DNA from: Parasedimentitalea denitrificans
GTDB taxonomy: Bacteria; Pseudomonadota; Alphaproteobacteria; Rhodobacterales; Rhodobacteraceae
Assembly (NCBI RefSeq): GCF_011813015.1
Contig: NZ_QHLQ01000013.1
Span: 40,329 to 104,328 of the forward strand
DNA: 64,000 nt
Direction: 5' to 3'
Numbering within the stretch: position 1 is the first letter of the stretch; each line of letters begins with the position of its first letter. Below the pieces are notes generated by a model, which was not told the DNA's origin, did no database searches, and was given only the letters and a program-made list of their open reading frames with translations. Both the position numbers and the translations under genes were made by a program. Of the stretch, positions 8,615 through 17,205 are shown piece by piece.

Positions 8615-9244
8615 TCACAACTGCGCACTGGGGCGCGCCTTGATCGCTGCATGCCAAGCCTGACTGGCGGCATTTTCCTCTGGGATACGTTTTTTGATAA
8701 CCCGTGCAAACTCAACAAAAACAAAGGCTGTGATATCCGCCAGAGTAAATCCATCGGTCGCCAGAAATGGACTGACCTGCAGCCTCTCTTCTAACAGCTC
8801 AAAAAACCGATCGGTCCGATCCAATCCACGGGTCGCCAGTTCTGGCACCTGAGCATAACCAACCGGGCCGGGAATAGCACGGTTTTCAAAGGCAGGATGT
8901 GTATTGCGCAGCGCCTCAGCAATGGGCACCCCGCCTTGTTGCTCGACAATGGCATTCCACATCAACACCAGCCCCTTTTCCTCAGGCGTGCGCCCCATCA
9001 ATGGCGGCTCGGGCTGCAAGGCCTCTAGATAACCTGCAATGCCAAGGTTTTCGGTTAAAACTGTCCCATCATCTGTCACCAAGACCGGAACCATCGCCTG
9101 CGGGTTCACTGCCTTGAACGCGTCACTCAGCTGCTCTCCTTTGGCAATCGAAATATCCTGACTTTCAATCTCCAGCCCCTTTTCCGCGATAAACATCCGT
9201 GCCCGTCGCGGGTTGGGCGCGGTGGAACAGTCATAAAACTTCAT
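8615..9244 (-). CDS. Glutathione S-transferase family protein
   Basis: A 209-aa protein with an N-terminal thioredoxin-like GST domain (residues 1-80, NPQAMVPVLVTDDGTVLTE with the cis-Pro loop and the ES-type glutathione site). An all-helical C-terminal domain follows (about 90-205), with DGFTLADITAF. It probably conjugates glutathione to, or otherwise detoxifies, electrophiles in the cytoplasm. ATG 9244 gives the canonical length. It is first in a likely pair with the TetR gene. Confidence 0.85.
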   Translation of the reverse strand: MKFYDCSTAPNPRRARMFIAEKGLEIESQDISIAKGEQLSDAFKAVNPQAMVPVLVTDDGTVLTENLGIAGYLEALQPEPPLMGRTPEEKGLVLMWNAIVEQQGGVPIAEALRNTHPAFENRAIPGPVGYAQVPELATRGLDRTDRFFELLEERLQVSPFLATDGFTLADITAFVFVEFARVIKKRIPEENAASQAWHAAIKARPSAQL

Positions 9245-9909
9245 TCAACAATTCCTTATCGCTAACCAATTAAACGCAGATTAGGCCCAGCGCACCGGAC
9301 ACGTCCACCCCACAGCGCGATGATTGTCGCAAGCCTTTGAATTTGAGTGTTTTCAGCAAAAAGAAGCCCTAGCGGTGTGTAGCCCCCTGTTTCTTTTTGC
9401 CCCAAATACTCACCGCATAACGTCGCCGCGCGGGACAGGCTGGCAACTGGGGCGTTGCGCACCCAGCGTTCGCCCCTGTAACGCCAAGTTCTCTTTTCCA
9501 GGGCAAAACATGTCCGATCGCGATCACCGCCGGGCCTGACATCCCCGGCACTTGGAACAGGGCCCCATCAAGACTGGGGCGCGCAGAGACAACGTTTAGC
9601 ACGCGGGGTTTGATCCCCGTCCGCTTCCGCTTTGGCGGTACCGCCTCTCTCTACTAAATTGAGTACTTTACATCATCTTCTGACCGACACTGGCAGGATA
9701 GAACGCTTGCCAGAGCCTAACCCTATGGTGCTTGCCATATGGGCTCCAGTGGCGTGTTCTGCTCAAATAAGCGTGAAATCACATGTGACTTTGTGGTTTT
9801 ACTGTGTCGCATCAACGATTTCCGTGTTTCCAATCAGGTGCATCTAGTAATTGGGTTTGACTAGACAGGTCTGGTCACGCGATGGTGGCAAAAAATAAGG
9901 GAGAGAATA
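9245..9909. other. Long intergenic region, no gene seen
   Basis: About 665 nt between the GST start and the peptide-transporter operon. Open frames here are short, lack ribosome sites and have no recognisable residues. It contains a CGGGG-TTTGAT-CCCCG hairpin (9604-9619) and ends in A-rich sequence with a strong AGGGAGAGA ribosome site that serves the minicistron at 9910. The operon promoter is presumably within it. Confidence 0.6.
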
Positions 9910-9945
9910 ATGACAGCGGCACCAAAGCTGGTTGGGTGGACCTGA
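9910..9945 (+). CDS. Eleven-codon leader minicistron abutting the ABC ATPase start
   Basis: An AGGGAGAGA ribosome site precedes ATG 9910. The reading frame MTAAPKLVGWT ends in TGA at 9943-9945, immediately followed by ATG 9946 of the ATPase in the same frame. The ATPase has no good ribosome site of its own, so translation of the minicistron probably delivers ribosomes to it by reinitiation. Alternatively, TGA marks a nonsense change in a slightly longer original N-terminus. Confidence 0.5.
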   Translation: MTAAPKLVGWT

Positions 9946-11718
9946 ATGCGGCCTTTGCTGTCAGTAGACAATCTCAGCATTGGATTTGGCACTGGGACCC
10001 CGGTGGTCAGCAATGTCAGTTTTGAGGTGCAACCCGGTGAAACCCTAGCCCTTGTCGGGGAAAGTGGGTCTGGCAAAACAGTCACCTGCCGATCTGTTTT
10101 GCGGATCCTTCCCCGCGCTGCACGTATCCGTTCTGGCACCATCCGACTAAACGGAAGCAACGGGTCCAAAGAGCTGACCTCCCTCAGCGAACGCCAGATG
10201 CGAAATGTGCGCGGCAATGCGATCTCGATGATCTTCCAAGAACCGATGCATTCGCTGTCACCGCTGCACCGGATCGGCAACCAAATCTCCGAGGTCCTGT
10301 GGCTTCACGGCCGCATGCGCGAACCTGCCGCGCGCAAAATCGTGCTCGAGTGTTTTGAACGGGTCGGGTTCCCCGATCCTGAACGGGCCTACGACTCCTA
10401 CCCCTTTGAACTGTCCGGCGGCATGCGCCAACGGGCGATGATCGCAATGGCGATGGTAGCCAAACCCGACCTACTGATTGCCGATGAGCCAACCACCGCA
10501 CTGGATGTCACAACCCAAGCGCAGGTGCTGGGGCTGATGAAAGAATTGCAGCGCGATACCGGCATGGCGATGATCCTAGTCACCCATGATTTGGGCGTTG
10601 TGGCCAATATGGCCGAACAGGTGGTGGTCATGCACAAGGGGCGCGTGATGGAGGCTGGCCCAGCCGAACCACTACTGCGATCACCGGCCCATGCCTACAC
10701 TCAACAGCTATTCGACGCAGCGCCAGCCATTCCGGCACACCCGCAACTCGCGCCGGAACTGCCGCAGGATGATCTGATCCTGCAAATGAAATCCGTCTCC
10801 AAGACCTATTCGATGCGGGCGGGCAAGTCGTGGCAACCTGAAACCAAAATCCATGCCTGCCGAGGCATCGACTTTTCACTGCAACGCGGCAAGACCCTTG
10901 CAATTGTTGGCGAAAGCGGCTCAGGCAAAACCACTGCTGCACGTATCGCCCTGGGCGCTGAATTACCCGACGAGGGCGGCGAAGTACTATTCCGCGCCAC
11001 TCCGCAATCAAATCCAATCGCAGTCCATCAAATGTCTCGTGCTGCCCGCACCGCGTTCCAGCGCGAGGCGCAGATGGTGTTTCAGGACCCCTATTCCTCG
11101 CTTTCACCAAGAATGCGGATTCTGGATGCGCTGTGCGAACCGCTTGAGATTCATGGCATCGGTTCCAAGAGCGATCGCCGTGATCGGGCCGAAAAAATGC
11201 TGAAACTGGTTGGCCTCGGGCCAGACATGCTGCTGCGCTATCCACACGCCTTTTCCGGCGGTCAGCGGCAACGGCTGTCGATTGCCCGCTCCCTGATGCT
11301 GGACCCATCGCTTATTGTCTGCGACGAACCCACCTCGGCGTTGGATGTCTCGGTGCAGGAGCAAATCCTGCGCCTGCTGGAAGAAATCCAAGAGCGCGAG
11401 AACCTATCCTACCTGTTTATCAGCCATGACCTTGCAGTGGTCGCACGCATTGCCGACGAAGTGGCCGTGATGCGTGCTGGTCTGGTTGTCGAACAAGCCC
11501 CCCCAGACACTCTATTTTACAACCCCAAGCATCCCTACACCAAGGCATTGATTGCGGCTCAGCCAGAGCCAGACATCGACCGGCCGATCGATCTAAAGCT
11601 GGTCGCATCAGGCGCTGGCTCTCCGAGCAGCTGGCCCGAGGATTTTCGTTTCTCCGACTCCATGATACCGTCACTGGTGCAAGTGGAACCAGGACATAAG
11701 GTACGTTGCCATGTTTAA
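9946..11718 (+). CDS. Fused double ATPase of oligopeptide/dipeptide ABC importer (DppD-DppF type)
   Basis: A 590-aa protein with two complete nucleotide-binding domains. The first (about 1-265) has Walker [10 protein letters not shown], signature LSGGMRQR and Walker [13 protein letters not shown]. The second (about 280-560) has Walker [16 protein letters not shown] after FSGGQRQR and [12 protein letters not shown]. Both carry the C-terminal oligopeptide-transporter extension (YTQQL, HPYTKAL). It would power uptake through the two permeases encoded downstream. The architecture resembles YejF and similar fused peptide-transporter ATPases. It overlaps the binding-protein gene by 8 nt. Confidence 0.92.
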   Translation: MRPLLSVDNLSIGFGTGTPVVSNVSFEVQPGETLALVGESGSGKTVTCRSVLRILPRAARIRSGTIRLNGSNGSKELTSLSERQMRNVRGNAISMIFQEPMHSLSPLHRIGNQISEVLWLHGRMREPAARKIVLECFERVGFPDPERAYDSYPFELSGGMRQRAMIAMAMVAKPDLLIADEPTTALDVTTQAQVLGLMKELQRDTGMAMILVTHDLGVVANMAEQVVVMHKGRVMEAGPAEPLLRSPAHAYTQQLFDAAPAIPAHPQLAPELPQDDLILQMKSVSKTYSMRAGKSWQPETKIHACRGIDFSLQRGKTLAIVGESGSGKTTAARIALGAELPDEGGEVLFRATPQSNPIAVHQMSRAARTAFQREAQMVFQDPYSSLSPRMRILDALCEPLEIHGIGSKSDRRDRAEKMLKLVGLGPDMLLRYPHAFSGGQRQRLSIARSLMLDPSLIVCDEPTSALDVSVQEQILRLLEEIQERENLSYLFISHDLAVVARIADEVAVMRAGLVVEQAPPDTLFYNPKHPYTKALIAAQPEPDIDRPIDLKLVASGAGSPSSWPEDFRFSDSMIPSLVQVEPGHKVRCHV

Positions 11719-13630
11719 GACCCCAAAACAGATATTATCACTGTCCATAGCAGTGCTATTGACGCCCCTTGCAGCAATTTCATCGCCAACGGTGCAGGAA
11801 AGTACATTCTGGCAGGCAGAGGTTGAGGCAGGCAATCTGCCACCCGCCGCCGAGCGCCTTCCTGATGTTCCGTTGACCGTCGATCTGGCAGCCCGCGGCC
11901 GTGAACCCGGCGTACAGGGCGGCACCCTGAACACCATGATCACCCGCTCTAAGGACATCCGCCAGATGGTTGTCTACGGCTACAGCCGGTTGATTGGATA
12001 TGACGCGGACTACGAACTGCGGCCTGACATTCTGATGTCGTTTGAAAACCAGGAAAATCGCCGTTTCACTTTGAACCTGCGTCCTGGGCACAAATGGTCG
12101 AATGGCGATCCGTTTACCTCGGGTGACTTTAGATACTGGTGGGAAGACGTTGCCAACAACGAGTTGCTGAACCCAACCGGCCCACCCGATTTTCTGCGGG
12201 TCGAAGGCGAACTGCCCAGCGTTAGCTTTCCGGACCCGCAAACCGTCATCTATGAATGGTCCCATCCGAACCCTGATTTTCTGCAGAGCCTGGCACAGGC
12301 GCGACCTCCGTTCATCTTTCGCCCAGCTGAGTTCCTGAAAAAGTATCACATTAAATACGCGAACCCCGAAGACCTCGCCTTTGAGGTCAACGATGCACGG
12401 GTCAAAAGCTGGGCAGCCCTGCACAATAAACGCGACAACATGTACAAGTTCGACAATCACGAACTGCCGACACTGCAGCCCTGGATCAACTCCACGTCCG
12501 GCAAAAAGATCCGTCACCTGTTTGTGCGCAATCCCTACTACCACCGCATCGACGAGAACGGCGTGCAACTGCCCTATATCGACGTTGTCGAGATGGAGAT
12601 CGTCTCGGGCGGGCTGGTCGCAGCCAAATCCAACGCAGGCCAGGTCGATTTACAGGCCCGTGGCCTCGGCTTTCGCGACATTCCGATCCTGCGCAAGGGC
12701 GAAGCCGACGGCGGCAACTACGAAACATATCTGTGGAGCACAGGCACTGCTTCGCAGATCGCCATCTACCCAAACCTGAACGTCAACGACGATGTCTGGC
12801 GCGGACTGCTGCGCGACGTCCGCGTACGCCGTGCGCTCTCGGTTGCCATCAACCGCGCCGCCATCAACAAGGCGCTCTATTTCAAACTGGCTAAACCCGG
12901 CGCGATGTCCGTGCTCGAAGCCAGTCCTTTCTTTGATCAAGAGTTGCGTGATGCATGGGCGAGTTTTGACCCCGATCTGGCCAATGAACTGCTCGACGCT
13001 GCGGGGCTTGTCCAAAAGGACAGATACGGTATCCGTAAACTGCCTGATGGCCGCCCCATGGAACTGGTGATCGAAACCGCCGGTGAACGCCAAGAGGTCG
13101 AAAACGCACTGCAGATCATCACCGATGACTGGCGTGATGTCGGCGTCAAACTGATAATGCGACCACTTGATCGTGATATCCTGCGCAACCGGGTTTTCTC
13201 TGGCACCTCCATGGCCTCGGTTTGGTTTGGCTGGGACAACGGCTTGCCCCGCGCCTATACCTCGCCCGCCTATCTCGCTCCGACGGATCAGGTCTTCTTG
13301 GCTTGGCCTAAATGGGGTCAATTCCACCAAACAAGCGGCGCAGCCGGCGAAGCCCCCGACCTGCCAGAAGCACAGCGGCTGATGGAGCTGGTAAAGAATT
13401 GGGAACGTGCCACCTCAGATGCGGAACGCACAGCAGCCTGGACAGAAATGCTGAAAATCCACGCTGACCAAGTCTACGGCATCGGCATCCTTGCCGGCGC
13501 TCCGCAACCCGTCGTGGTCAACAAGAACCTGCGCAACGTCCCAACCAAAGGCATCTGGGCCTGGGATCCCGGCGCTCATTTTGGTGTCCACCGCCCGGAT
13601 GAGTTCTATTTTGAAGGTGGTGACGGCTAA
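11711..13630 (+). CDS. Periplasmic substrate-binding protein, family 5 (peptide/nickel type)
   Basis: A 639-aa protein with an N-terminal signal peptide (about residues 1-24). The family 5 fold follows, with GGTLNTMI near the mature N-terminus, RFTLNLRPGHKWSNGDPFTS and DVRVRRALSVAINRAAINK. It would deliver oligopeptides or a related solute to the two membrane subunits. It overlaps the upstream ATPase by 8 nt, and its TAA shares the A of the next gene's ATG. At 639 residues it is longer than typical DppA, as in the YejA-like branch. The actual ligand is unknown. Confidence 0.9.
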   Translation: MFKTPKQILSLSIAVLLTPLAAISSPTVQESTFWQAEVEAGNLPPAAERLPDVPLTVDLAARGREPGVQGGTLNTMITRSKDIRQMVVYGYSRLIGYDADYELRPDILMSFENQENRRFTLNLRPGHKWSNGDPFTSGDFRYWWEDVANNELLNPTGPPDFLRVEGELPSVSFPDPQTVIYEWSHPNPDFLQSLAQARPPFIFRPAEFLKKYHIKYANPEDLAFEVNDARVKSWAALHNKRDNMYKFDNHELPTLQPWINSTSGKKIRHLFVRNPYYHRIDENGVQLPYIDVVEMEIVSGGLVAAKSNAGQVDLQARGLGFRDIPILRKGEADGGNYETYLWSTGTASQIAIYPNLNVNDDVWRGLLRDVRVRRALSVAINRAAINKALYFKLAKPGAMSVLEASPFFDQELRDAWASFDPDLANELLDAAGLVQKDRYGIRKLPDGRPMELVIETAGERQEVENALQIITDDWRDVGVKLIMRPLDRDILRNRVFSGTSMASVWFGWDNGLPRAYTSPAYLAPTDQVFLAWPKWGQFHQTSGAAGEAPDLPEAQRLMELVKNWERATSDAERTAAWTEMLKIHADQVYGIGILAGAPQPVVVNKNLRNVPTKGIWAWDPGAHFGVHRPDEFYFEGGDG

Positions 13631-14658
13631 TGGAGATCCTGCGCTACGCGATCTACCGATTTGGCACTATGTTGCTGACACTGCTGGTGGTTTCGGTGAT
13701 GGTCTTTGCCATCATCAACCTGCCGCCGGGTGACTATCTTAGCAACCAGATCGCCGAGCTACGCGCCTCGGGGCAATCCGCTGGCGTCGCCAAGGCTGAA
13801 TTTCTGCGCACCGAATACTCGCTCGACCGACCACTCTACCAACAGTACCTGATTTGGGTTGGCTTCATGCCCGGCCCCCATGGGTTTTCCGGCCTGATCC
13901 AAGGCAACTATGGCTGGTCGTTTGAGTTTGACCAACCGGTGGCTGACATCGTTGGCGACACCCTATGGCTGACCGTGCTGGTCAATCTTGCGGCTGTACT
14001 GTTCGTCTATCTTGTAGCGCTCCCTCTTGGCGTTATCGCGGCGGCGCGGTCGCGCACCTGGGTCGATTACACTTCGGCTTTCGTCGGCTATCTGGGCCTG
14101 GCCACACCCAACTTCCTGCTGGCCCTGATCCTGTTTTACTACGGCCACAAATACTTCGACCTGCCAATCGGCGGGTTGATGGACCCGATCTATGAAGGCG
14201 AACCAATGTCCGTGGACAAGGTCAAATCGATCCTGATCCATCTGATCGTACCCACTTTTGTCATCGGCACGTCCGGAGCGGCCGCAATGATGCAGCGCTT
14301 GCGTGCCAACCTGCTGGATGAGCTGGGCAAACCCTATGTTGAAACCGCCGTGGCCAAGGGCATGGCCCCAGCCCGCATGTTAACCAAATACCCGCTGCGC
14401 ATGGCCTTTAACCCCTTTGTTGCCGACATCGGCAACCTGCTGCCCTCGATGGTCTCGGGTTCTGTTCTGGTTTCGGTCGTTCTGGGCCTGCAAACCATCG
14501 GCCCCACCCTGTTGACCGCACTGAAAACCCAAGACCTGTTCCTATCGGCCTTTGTCCTGATGTTCGTCGCCCTGCTAACGCTGATCGGCACTATGATCTC
14601 CGATGTTCTCTTGGTTCTGCTAGATCCCCGCATTCGCTATGAGGGGCGTGAGACATGA
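13630..14658 (+). CDS. Peptide ABC importer permease, DppB type
   Basis: A 342-aa membrane protein. A first span (about residues 10-30) and a periplasmic loop precede five further spans. The cytoplasmic EAA loop reads ETAVAKGMAPARMLTKYPLRM (about 238-258, split here by a conserved glycine). It starts at ATG 13630, overlapping the binding-protein stop by 1 nt, and overlaps the next gene by 4 nt. It forms a heterodimeric channel with the DppC-type subunit. Confidence 0.9.
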   Translation: MEILRYAIYRFGTMLLTLLVVSVMVFAIINLPPGDYLSNQIAELRASGQSAGVAKAEFLRTEYSLDRPLYQQYLIWVGFMPGPHGFSGLIQGNYGWSFEFDQPVADIVGDTLWLTVLVNLAAVLFVYLVALPLGVIAAARSRTWVDYTSAFVGYLGLATPNFLLALILFYYGHKYFDLPIGGLMDPIYEGEPMSVDKVKSILIHLIVPTFVIGTSGAAAMMQRLRANLLDELGKPYVETAVAKGMAPARMLTKYPLRMAFNPFVADIGNLLPSMVSGSVLVSVVLGLQTIGPTLLTALKTQDLFLSAFVLMFVALLTLIGTMISDVLLVLLDPRIRYEGRET

Positions 14659-15809
14659 CCCAGTTACCCGACGGCCGCTACCTCGACGACGCGCCCTTTG
14701 ACGCCCAAGCCTCTTTGCAACAACTGGAAAGACGTGATCTGGATGCCCCCAACTGGGTACTGATCTGGCGTCAGTTCAAGACCCATAAATTGGGCCTGAT
14801 CTCTGGCATCTTCCTGCTGTTCAGCTACCTGATGCTGCCCTTTGCCGGCTTCATCGCCCCCTACACCCCAAACGAGCGGCACCCCGACCACCTGTATTCG
14901 CCACCGCAATCGGTCAATTGGTACCACGAAGGCGAATTCATAGGCCCCTTTATCTACCCGATGACATCAGAGGCAAACCTAGAGACCTTCCAATGGGAAT
15001 TTGTCCCCGACACCGACAACCCTGCCGCGCTTGAATTCTTCTGCGAGGGCAAGGAATACCGTCTGGCTGGGCTGATCCCTACTGACACCCATCTGTTCTG
15101 CGCGCCCGGTGACGCCACCATATTCCTATGGGGATCAGACCGGTTGGGCCGCGATGTGTTCAGCCGCATCCTGTATGGTGCGCAACTATCGCTCACCGTG
15201 GGCATCATCGGCATCACCGTGTCGTTCCTGCTGGGCATCTCCTTCGGCTCAATCGCCGGTTACTTTGGTGGTCGTATCGACTGGTGCATCAACCGAGTGA
15301 TCGAAATCCTGCGTTCGCTACCAGAGCTGCCCCTGTGGCTGGCCCTGTCGGCTGCAGTGCCATCGAACTGGGGGCCGGTCGCGGTGTTCTTCATCATCTC
15401 GGTGATCCTTGGCATCCTCGATTGGCCCGGTTTGGCCAGATCGGTACGCGCCAAGTTCCTGAGCTTACGAGAAGAGGACTACGTCCGCGCCGCTGAAATG
15501 ATGGGGGCGAAACCCGGTCGGGTGATCCGCAAGCACATGCTACCGAACTTCATGTCGCACCTGATCGCCTCGGCCACCCTGTCGATCCCGGCGATGATTC
15601 TTGGCGAAACGGCACTGTCCTTCCTTGGCCTCGGCCTGCGTGCACCGGCTGTCAGCTGGGGTGTGATGCTGAATGACGCCCAGAACTTGGCCTCGATCGA
15701 GATCTACCCCTGGACCGCAATCCCGATGCTGCCGATCATCATCGTGGTTCTGGCCTTCAACTTCCTTGGCGACGGGTTGCGCGACAGTCTTGACCCCTAT
15801 CAGCATTGA
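14655..15809 (+). CDS. Peptide ABC importer permease, DppC type
   Basis: A 384-aa partner permease with the OppC/DppC N-terminal segment, a first span near residues 50-70 and an unusually long periplasmic loop (about 72-165). Five C-terminal spans carry the EAA loop around EEDYVRAAEMMGAKPGRVI. The DRLGRDVFSRILYGAQLSL motif is typical. The long loop resembles YejE-like subunits. It starts in an ATGA overlap with the DppB gene. Confidence 0.9.
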   Translation: MTQLPDGRYLDDAPFDAQASLQQLERRDLDAPNWVLIWRQFKTHKLGLISGIFLLFSYLMLPFAGFIAPYTPNERHPDHLYSPPQSVNWYHEGEFIGPFIYPMTSEANLETFQWEFVPDTDNPAALEFFCEGKEYRLAGLIPTDTHLFCAPGDATIFLWGSDRLGRDVFSRILYGAQLSLTVGIIGITVSFLLGISFGSIAGYFGGRIDWCINRVIEILRSLPELPLWLALSAAVPSNWGPVAVFFIISVILGILDWPGLARSVRAKFLSLREEDYVRAAEMMGAKPGRVIRKHMLPNFMSHLIASATLSIPAMILGETALSFLGLGLRAPAVSWGVMLNDAQNLASIEIYPWTAIPMLPIIIVVLAFNFLGDGLRDSLDPYQH

Positions 15810-17152
15810 CCCAGCTCAGCGCCCTTCCTGATCCGGCGAGCTACCATGTCACCGGATCAGGCCAACGCCCCAGCGCCTTTGCGGTATCGGAGCTCGCCAA
15901 TGCCTCCGTCGCGGCAGTTGGCGATCAACTGGCTGGATTGCTTCAGGCCCTGAACCTCACTCCAGACCGCCCCGCAGTCACCGTCAACCAACGCCTCGCC
16001 TCGCTGTGGTTCGGCTACAGCTTCCGCCCCACAGGATGGGAGATGCCTGACTTGTGGGATGCCATCGCGGGAGACTACCAGACTGCAGACGGTTGGATCC
16101 GCCTGCACACCAACCTGCCCCACCACCGCGCCGCTGCCCTACGGGTGCTGGCTTGTGACAACACCCGTGATGCCGTCGCAACCGCAGTCAGGACATGGCA
16201 AGGCGATGCCCTCGAAGCAGCCATTGTGGAACAAGGCGGCGTCGCCGCAGCCATGCGCAGCACAGCCCAATGGCTCGCCCACCTGCAGGGTCAGGCTGTC
16301 ACAGCTGAACCTCTGATCGACTGGGTTGGCAGCCGAAAGATCACCCTACGCCACCGCCCCAAGGCAACCGCCGCACGCCCTCTCGCCGGTCTGCGCATCC
16401 TCGACCTGACCCGCGTTCTGGCTGGCCCCATCGCCACCCGCACCCTAGCCGGTTTCGGGGCCGAGGTCCTGCGCATTGATCCCCCCGGCTGGGACGAACC
16501 CGGCGTGATCCCGGATATCTCGCTCGGCAAACGCTGCGCCTATCTAGACCTGCACAACGCAAAAGACCGCATAACATTCGAAGCTCTGCTGTCGCAGGCC
16601 GATGTACTGGTACACGGCTACCGCCCCGGCGCGCTGGGTGGCTTGGGCTATGGCGCAGACACCCGCCGCCAACTGGCCCCCAACCTGATCGACGTCACCC
16701 TGAATGCCTATGGCTGGACCGGCCCTTGGTCCACGCGGCGTGGCTTTGACAGTCTGGTACAGATGAGCAGCGGCATTGCCGAGACCGGCCAACACTGGGC
16801 CAAGACAGATCGCCCCACCCCGCTGCCCGTGCAGGCGCTGGATCATGCCACTGGCTACCTGATGGCCGCCGCTGTTTTGTCTGCGCTGACAGCTGCAACG
16901 CAGGGTGAACCCGCCCCACAGGCCCGCCTGTCCCTTGCCCGCACAGCTGCCCTGCTGGGCCAGCTACGGAAAACCACCAGCGGCCCGGATATCACGACAT
17001 CCAACGATACAGACTACAGCACATCGCCCGAGCACAGCGGCTGGGGCCCCGGCCAACGCCTGCTTCCACCACTGCATTTGTCATCAACCCAAATGCAATG
17101 GGATTTACCCGCGCAGCAATGTGGAAGTGATGTTGCTAAGTGGTCAGACTGA
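15806..17152 (+). CDS. Family III CoA-transferase (CaiB/BaiF)
   Basis: A 448-aa protein. The recognisable CaiB/BaiF core starts only near residue 190 (LAGLRILDLTRVLAGP, then GAEVLRIDPPGWDEPG) and contains the conserved aspartate in RRGFDSL, near residue 312. The first 190 residues have no motif I recognise. The family moves CoA between carboxylic acids. The start is TTG 15806, overlapping the permease stop (TTGA), with no separate ribosome site, so it is translationally coupled to the importer operon. The physical link suggests activation of an imported acid, which is inference. Confidence 0.82.
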   Translation: MTQLSALPDPASYHVTGSGQRPSAFAVSELANASVAAVGDQLAGLLQALNLTPDRPAVTVNQRLASLWFGYSFRPTGWEMPDLWDAIAGDYQTADGWIRLHTNLPHHRAAALRVLACDNTRDAVATAVRTWQGDALEAAIVEQGGVAAAMRSTAQWLAHLQGQAVTAEPLIDWVGSRKITLRHRPKATAARPLAGLRILDLTRVLAGPIATRTLAGFGAEVLRIDPPGWDEPGVIPDISLGKRCAYLDLHNAKDRITFEALLSQADVLVHGYRPGALGGLGYGADTRRQLAPNLIDVTLNAYGWTGPWSTRRGFDSLVQMSSGIAETGQHWAKTDRPTPLPVQALDHATGYLMAAAVLSALTAATQGEPAPQARLSLARTAALLGQLRKTTSGPDITTSNDTDYSTSPEHSGWGPGQRLLPPLHLSSTQMQWDLPAQQCGSDVAKWSD

Positions 17153-17161
17153 CCGCCAAGG

Positions 17162-17191
17162 GCATCGCCTGACCTTTCGGCCGGGCGATGC
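17162..17191. terminator. Hairpin between convergent genes
   Basis: GCATCGCC (17162-17169) pairs with GGCGATGC (17184-17191) around a GACCTTTCGGCC interior. It lies between the convergent CoA-transferase and MscS genes. Its GCxTCGCCTGACCT sequence resembles the left arm of the dispersed three-way-junction element, so it may be a shortened copy acting as a terminator. There is no uridine run. Confidence 0.5.
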
Positions 17192-17205
17192 AGACGGGGG
17201 TGAAC

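Noticed and set aside
9604-9619. CGGGG-TTTGAT-CCCCG hairpin followed by CGCTTCCGC, resembling a tRNA T-arm and acceptor end
   Set aside because: The loop has six bases instead of seven, the T-stem and acceptor spacing do not fit, and no 5' half is present upstream.
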